49,992 nt of DNA from positions 1-49,992 of the forward strand of contig JAFAZE010000133.1 of NCBI GenBank assembly GCA_019239975.1, written 5' to 3'. This DNA is from Streptosporangiaceae bacterium (lineage in GTDB: Bacteria; Actinomycetota; Actinomycetes; Streptosporangiales; Streptosporangiaceae). The notes beneath the pieces were generated by a model. That model was not told the origin of the DNA. It saw only the letters and a program-made list of their open reading frames with translations, and did not search any database. Shown here in pieces: positions 46,309 to 49,992 of this stretch (position 1 is the first letter of the stretch; each line of letters begins with the position of its first letter). The position numbers and the translations under genes were made by a program.

Positions 46309-47454
46309 TTAGGAGGGCTGGCGGTTCAGGGCGGGAGCGGGAGCGGGAGCGGGCTGCTGGCCGTTGTGGCCGGGGGACTGGGCGACGCTGTTGCGCACCG
46401 AATCGAGGATCGTCAGGCCCTGGCTGACCAGGCCCGCGGCTATCTCGCCGAGGCCGTCGGCGCCGTTCAGGACGGTGACGTTCGCGCCGGCGAGGCCGGC
46501 CGCGGCCTCCTTGACGATCTGCGGAAGCTGGTTGATGAGCATCTGGTCGAGGGCCACGCGGTTGTTGGACGCGGCGGCCTCCGCCTGGATCCGGGTCCGC
46601 TCGGCGTTGGCCAGCGCCATGATCCGCACCTTCTCGGCCTCCGCCTCGGCCGGCCTGACCACCTCGGCGACGAGCTGCTGCTGCCGAAGCTGCGCCTGGC
46701 GCTGCGCCAGGTCGGCCTGCGCGGCGATGACCGACTGCTGCGCCTCCGCCTGCGCCAGCGGGCCGGCCTGAGCCGCTGCCGCCTGCGCCTTGTCCACCTC
46801 GGCCTTGTACTCGGCCTGGGTGATGGACGTCTCCCTGGTGAACGCCGCCTGCTTGCGGACGGAAGCCTGCTGCGCCTCCGCGGAGGCCTGGTCGGCCTGC
46901 GCCTGCGCGATCTTGGCCAGCCGCTGGATCGCCGCCTTGTGCGGCGCTGCCATCGCGGCGATGTAACCGGCGCCCATGTCGTCGATGGACTGGATCTGCA
47001 GGGCGTCGACGTGCAGCCCGATCGCGCCCATCTCCGCCTTGGATCCGTCCAGGACCTCCTCGGCGAGCTTCTGCCGCTCGGTGATGATCTCCTCGACGGT
47101 CATCGAGCCGATGATCGACCGCAGGTGCCCGGCGAAGATCCGCCCGGTCAGTATCGACATCTGATCCTGGTTGGACAGGAACCGCTGGCCCGCGTTGACG
47201 ATGGACTCCTCGTCGTTGCCGACCTTGAACGCGATGACGGCGCGCACCTTCAGCGGGATGCCCTGCCTGGAGACGCAGGTCTCCTCGACCTCGGCCTCCT
47301 GCATGGCGAGCGTCAGGTAGCGGACCTTGCGGAACATCGGCGCGACATAGGTGCCGTGCCCAATCACCACCCGGAACGGCGCGCCTTTCAGGCCGTAACG
47401 GCCTCCGGAGATGAGCATGGCCTCATCGGGGGCCGGGACGCGGTAGCCGAACAT
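46309..47454 (-). CDS. Flotillin-like SPFH/band-7 protein
   Basis: A 381-residue protein. The SPFH part is at ~1-165 (MFGYRVPAPDEAMLISGGRY, KVRYLTLAMQEAEVEETCVS, QGIPLKVRAVIAFKVGNDEE, EIITERQKLAEEVLDGSKAE). A long Ala/Glu/Gln heptad coiled coil at ~180-320 (AAQAGPLAQAEAQQSVIAAQ, LRQQQLVAEVVRPAEAEAEK) gives the flotillin tail. The C-terminus is Pro/Gln-rich. Flotillins form oligomeric membrane platforms. No N-terminal helix is present, so it would attach peripherally. ATG 47454 follows AGAGGTGAGAAAG. It lies 13 bp after the NfeD-like gene and is probably co-transcribed. Confidence 0.85.
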   Translation of the reverse strand: MFGYRVPAPDEAMLISGGRYGLKGAPFRVVIGHGTYVAPMFRKVRYLTLAMQEAEVEETCVSRQGIPLKVRAVIAFKVGNDEESIVNAGQRFLSNQDQMSILTGRIFAGHLRSIIGSMTVEEIITERQKLAEEVLDGSKAEMGAIGLHVDALQIQSIDDMGAGYIAAMAAPHKAAIQRLAKIAQAQADQASAEAQQASVRKQAAFTRETSITQAEYKAEVDKAQAAAAQAGPLAQAEAQQSVIAAQADLAQRQAQLRQQQLVAEVVRPAEAEAEKVRIMALANAERTRIQAEAAASNNRVALDQMLINQLPQIVKEAAAGLAGANVTVLNGADGLGEIAAGLVSQGLTILDSVRNSVAQSPGHNGQQPAPAPAPALNRQPS

Positions 47455-47467
47455 AACTTTCTCACCT

Positions 47468-47704
47468 CTACATTGCGGGCGCTTCGCCCAGCGAATCGGT
47501 CCATTCGATGACGTCGACGGTCCGCGCGCCCCGGTAATCGACAACCAGCACGTGTGAACCCCTGGGCAGCGGCCGGTCTGACCAGGCCAGAAACGATTCC
47601 GAGCCGCCGCGGATCCTGATGCGGACTTCCCCCGGGCCGGCCGGCCCGCGCGTTCCCACGGTGAGCACACCCACCGCGCCGATCGAGGACTCATCCCGAG
47701 CCAA
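47468..47704 (-). CDS. Small NfeD-like OB-fold protein
   Basis: A 78-residue protein consisting of a beta-barrel segment resembling the soluble C-terminal domain of NfeD proteins: GAVGVLTVGTRGPAGPGEVR, SHVLVVDYRGARTVDVIEW. NfeD proteins partner with flotillin/SPFH proteins, and this gene lies immediately upstream of one. It lacks the membrane helices of full-length NfeD. Start ATG 47704 was taken as the only sensible start; the gap to the flotillin gene is 13 bp. Confidence 0.7.
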   Translation of the reverse strand: MARDESSIGAVGVLTVGTRGPAGPGEVRIRIRGGSESFLAWSDRPLPRGSHVLVVDYRGARTVDVIEWTDSLGEAPAM

Positions 47705-47845
47705 TGGCAGTCACCCCCGTTCGGGAATGCCAACGCAAGCTTAGCCCCGGCTGGGACGAATACCACTCTTCGGGCCTAATCACACATCCTGGGCGCGACA
47801 ATCATTTCGCGGCCGCCCCGCCGCCACCTGCAGCCGAATGCCGGA

Positions 47846-47859
47846 GGTAGGTAACTACC
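47846..47859. promoter_or_regulatory. Palindrome upstream of the aryl-acid operon
   Basis: GGTAG-gtaa-CTACC is a perfect 5-bp dyad, with further CTACCGT elements at 47855-47861 and near 47881. It lies 68 bases before the ligase start in the only AT-containing part of the region, as expected of an operator for an aromatic-acid-responsive regulator located outside the window. Confidence 0.35.
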
Positions 47860-47926
47860 GTGGTAAGAAGGAACACCGGCTACCGTAGATCCCGGTGCCG
47901 CTCCCCGGCTCAGAAAGGTCGCCGCG

Positions 47927-49579
47927 ATGCTCGATGGCGCCACGCCGTTCCCGGCCGAGTTCGCCGCCCGCTACCGCGAGCGGGGTTACTGGGCGGACAT
48001 CCCGCTGTTTGACGGCTTCCGCGACGCGTTCCGCGGGCACGCGGACCGGGTGGCGCTGATCGACCCGGGCGGGCCGGTCACCTACCGCCAGCTCGAGGAG
48101 CGCTCCGCGCACTTCGCGCGCGCGCTTCTCGGCCTCGGCCTCCGCCCGCTGGACCGGATCATCGTGCAGCTGCCGAACACCGCCATGTTCGCGTACCTGT
48201 ACTTCGGGCTGCAGCGGATCGGCGCCATCCCCGTTCTCGCGCTGCCCGTCCACCGGCGGCGGGAGATCGCCCAGTTCGCCGAGATCAGCGGGGCCAGAGC
48301 GCTGGCGATCCCGGCGTCGGCGCGCAACTTCGACTTCACCGCGATGGCGCGCGAGGTGATGGCCGGGTGGCCGGAGCCCGGGCTGTGCCTCGTGCAGGGC
48401 GCGCCGGAGGGCGCGTTCGGCGGCGGGCAGCCGTTCGGCCGGATCGAGGAACTGCTCGAACGCGAGCCGCCGGCGCCGGAGAGCGCGCTGGCCGGCATCG
48501 CGATCGACCCGGAGGACCCGGCGCTGTTCCTGCTGTCCGGCGGCACGACCGGCATACCCAAGCTCATCCCCCGGACGCACAACGACTACCTGTACAACTC
48601 CCGGCTCGCCGCGTCGGTGTGCGAGATCGGTGAGGGCGACGTCCTGCTCGACGTGCTGCCGATCGAGCACAACCTGCCTCTCGGCTGCCCGGGAATGCAG
48701 GGCTTCCTGCTGTCCGGCGGCACGGTGGTGCTCTCGGCGTCCACCCGGCCCGCCGACGTGTTCGGGCTCATCCAGCGGTACCGGGTGACGCACATCCATC
48801 TCGTCCCGGCGCTGCTGATCCGGTGGATCGACGACCCGCGCATCGGGGAGTACGACCTGTCCTCGCTGCGGGTGATCCAGAGCGGCGGCCAGCGGCTGCA
48901 GCCCGAGGTGCGCGCCCGCGCGGAGAAGGCGCTGCCCGGGTGCTTCATCCAGGAGAACTTCGGCATGGCCGAGGGGCTCATCATGTTCGTCCGGACGTCC
49001 GACCCCGACGACGTGCGCCGCGAGACCTGCGGGCGGCCCTCCTCGCCGGACGACGAGGTCTTCCTGATCGACGAGGACGGCAACGTGGTGCCGGACGGCG
49101 AGCCGGGCGAGCTGATCGTCCGCGGCCCGTACACGCTGCGCGGTTACTTCCGCGCCCCCGAGCACAACGCGCGCGCGTTCACCCCCGACGGCTTCTACCG
49201 GTCCGGCGACCTGCTGCGGAAGCTGCCCTCGGGCAACTACGTGGTGGAGGGCCGGGTCAAGGACCTCATCAACCGGGGCGGCGAGAAGATCAGCGCCGAA
49301 GAGGTGGAGAACCTGATCCTGGCCCACCCGGCCGTGCTCAACGTGGCCTGCGTGCCCTACCCCGACCCGGTGCTCGGCGAGCGGATGTGCGCCTGCGTGG
49401 TGCTGCGGCCCGGGCGCCGGCTGGGCTTCGAGGAGCTGGCGGCGTTCCTGCTCGACTTCGGCATCGCCACGTTCAAGCTGCCCGAGCGCCTGGAGTTCTT
49501 CGACTCCCTCCCCCTGTCCGGCTTCGGCAAGGTGTCGAAGAAGGACCTGGCGGCCCGGCTGGAGGGGGAGCGCTCATGA
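47927..49579 (+). CDS. Aryl-acid AMP ligase, DhbE/EntE-like
   Basis: A 550-residue adenylating enzyme. The P-loop [20 protein letters not shown] (203-222), the A5 motif [20 protein letters not shown] and the A10 lysine region [11 protein letters not shown] are intact. It resembles 2,3-dihydroxybenzoate/salicylate:AMP ligases. In DhbE, Asn235 and Ser240 hold the ring hydroxyls (HNYPLSSPG); here the block is HNLPLGCPG, keeping Asn249 but with Cys254 in the Ser240 position, as I recall for salicylate-specific MbtA/YbtE-type enzymes. So salicylate or a similar monohydroxybenzoate is a reasonable substrate. The downstream amidohydrolase overlaps by ATGA, favouring aromatic catabolism over siderophore synthesis. 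Confidence 0.85.
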   Translation: MLDGATPFPAEFAARYRERGYWADIPLFDGFRDAFRGHADRVALIDPGGPVTYRQLEERSAHFARALLGLGLRPLDRIIVQLPNTAMFAYLYFGLQRIGAIPVLALPVHRRREIAQFAEISGARALAIPASARNFDFTAMAREVMAGWPEPGLCLVQGAPEGAFGGGQPFGRIEELLEREPPAPESALAGIAIDPEDPALFLLSGGTTGIPKLIPRTHNDYLYNSRLAASVCEIGEGDVLLDVLPIEHNLPLGCPGMQGFLLSGGTVVLSASTRPADVFGLIQRYRVTHIHLVPALLIRWIDDPRIGEYDLSSLRVIQSGGQRLQPEVRARAEKALPGCFIQENFGMAEGLIMFVRTSDPDDVRRETCGRPSSPDDEVFLIDEDGNVVPDGEPGELIVRGPYTLRGYFRAPEHNARAFTPDGFYRSGDLLRKLPSGNYVVEGRVKDLINRGGEKISAEEVENLILAHPAVLNVACVPYPDPVLGERMCACVVLRPGRRLGFEELAAFLLDFGIATFKLPERLEFFDSLPLSGFGKVSKKDLAARLEGERS

Positions 49580-49992
49580 GGCGGATCGACCTGCACTGTT
49601 ATCCGGGGACCCAGACGTGGGTCGCGTCGCAGGGGCCTTATGCCGAGGCGCTCGGCGCCTACTGGGGCAAGGAGTGGGTGGCCAGGTCCGAGGAGCAGGT
49701 CGTCGCCGAGGTCACCGGCGCGGGTGTGCAGGCCGTCCTGGTCGCCTTCGACATCGAGTCGCTGACCGGCGCGCCGCCCTGCGGCAACGCCTACGTGGCC
49801 GGGCTGCGCGACCGCCACCCGGACACGTTCATCCAGGCCTGGGGGGCCGTCGACCCGCTCAAGGGCGAGCAGGCGATCGCCGAGGCGGTGGCGGCGGTCA
49901 AGGAGCACCGCGTGCTCGGCTTCCACTTCCACCCGATCATGGGGCACTTCGCCGTGGACGACGAGGCGCTGAACCCGCTGTTCGAGACCATC
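49576..49992 (+). CDS. Amidohydrolase-family protein (ACMSD/decarboxylase-like), 3' end beyond window
   Basis: An open frame of 139 codons starting [20 protein letters not shown], still open at the window end. The N-terminal IDLHCY corresponds to the metal-binding D-x-H-x-H motif of amidohydrolase-2 proteins with Tyr in place of the second His, and GFHFHPIMGHFAVDDEALNP is the typical HP...DD segment. Family members include non-oxidative decarboxylases of aromatic acids and ring-cleavage products. ATG 49576 overlaps the ligase stop (ATGA), so they are one operon. The altered HxH suggests a changed metal site or a lyase that uses fewer ligands. Confidence 0.75.
   Translation, partial: MRRIDLHCYPGTQTWVASQGPYAEALGAYWGKEWVARSEEQVVAEVTGAGVQAVLVAFDIESLTGAPPCGNAYVAGLRDRHPDTFIQAWGAVDPLKGEQAIAEAVAAVKEHRVLGFHFHPIMGHFAVDDEALNPLFETI

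Noticed and set aside
1..49992. CRISPR arrays, IS elements, rRNA or intact tRNA genes
   Set aside because: No regularly spaced repeats with unique spacers, no transposase frame, and no complete tRNA cloverleaf were seen on either strand; the tandem repeats present have no spacers.

Overview
The window comes from a very GC-rich actinomycete chromosome. Third codon positions are almost all G/C, there are GTG starts, leaderless promoters and many ATGA/GTGA stop-start overlaps, and a mycothiol-dependent formaldehyde dehydrogenase is present (mycothiol is an actinobacterial thiol). The species cannot be fixed from sequence alone; a filamentous Streptosporangiales- or Streptomycetales-like bacterium would fit.

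Layout. 1-2.2 kb: a lower-GC scar with the N-terminal part of an unknown membrane protein, the 5' half of a tRNA-Thr gene, and a toxin-antitoxin pair (RHH/DUF433-like antitoxin, DUF5615-like PIN toxin). 2.5-8.4 kb: secreted and surface proteins (one broken by a one-base frameshift), an RsbW-like ATPase, and a membrane protein with a very long Gly/Tyr/Pro/Asp-rich disordered arm. 8.56-17.3 kb: the most striking region, a gene set for oxalate oxidation, described below. 17.4-23.9 kb: a 90-bp tandem repeat, a YdeI-like protein, a VapC/HTH toxin-antitoxin pair, a two-gene ABC exporter with a divergent MarR/GbsR-type regulator, a uronate-dehydrogenase-like SDR and an F420/FMN luciferase-like oxidoreductase. 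24-31.9 kb: a four-gene FtsX-type permease/ATPase operon. 32-34.9 kb: a large secreted NlpC/P60 plus transglycosylase-like wall hydrolase, bracketed by two related 53-bp palindromes. 35.1-45.3 kb: mostly minus-strand metabolic genes (class IV aminotransferase, sulfotransferase, mycothiol formaldehyde dehydrogenase, a glycosyltransferase-PhzF fusion, a membrane glycosyltransferase, beta-carbonic anhydrase, a polytopic membrane protein and a SELENBP1/methanethiol-oxidase-like protein). 45.5-50 kb: an L,D-transpeptidase, a flotillin/NfeD-like pair, and the start of an aryl-acid operon (aryl-AMP ligase plus amidohydrolase) that runs off the window.

The likely novel system is the oxalate cluster. 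Four genes encode a thiamine-diphosphate, Fe-S 2-oxoacid oxidoreductase (gamma, a GltD-like flavoprotein fused to the ferredoxin/delta domain, alpha, beta). The alpha subunit carries YPIRPYT and an R-x2-D-x3-DF loop. With one constant offset of 34 residues these coincide with Arg31, Arg109, Asp112, Asp116 and Phe117 of Moorella thermoacetica oxalate oxidoreductase as I remember its numbering. The set is followed by two unknown small genes, a GC hairpin terminator, and an oxalate/formate-antiporter-family transporter whose leader can fold into two mutually exclusive structures around its ribosome-binding site and start codon. A convergent FCD-type GntR regulator closes the locus, and a palindrome overlaps the -10 of the operon promoter. 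The reading is that oxalate is imported, oxidised to CO2 and its electrons passed through Fe-S clusters and FAD to NAD(P)+, an arrangement not expected in an actinomycete. No formyl-CoA transferase or oxalyl-CoA decarboxylase gene is visible in the window.
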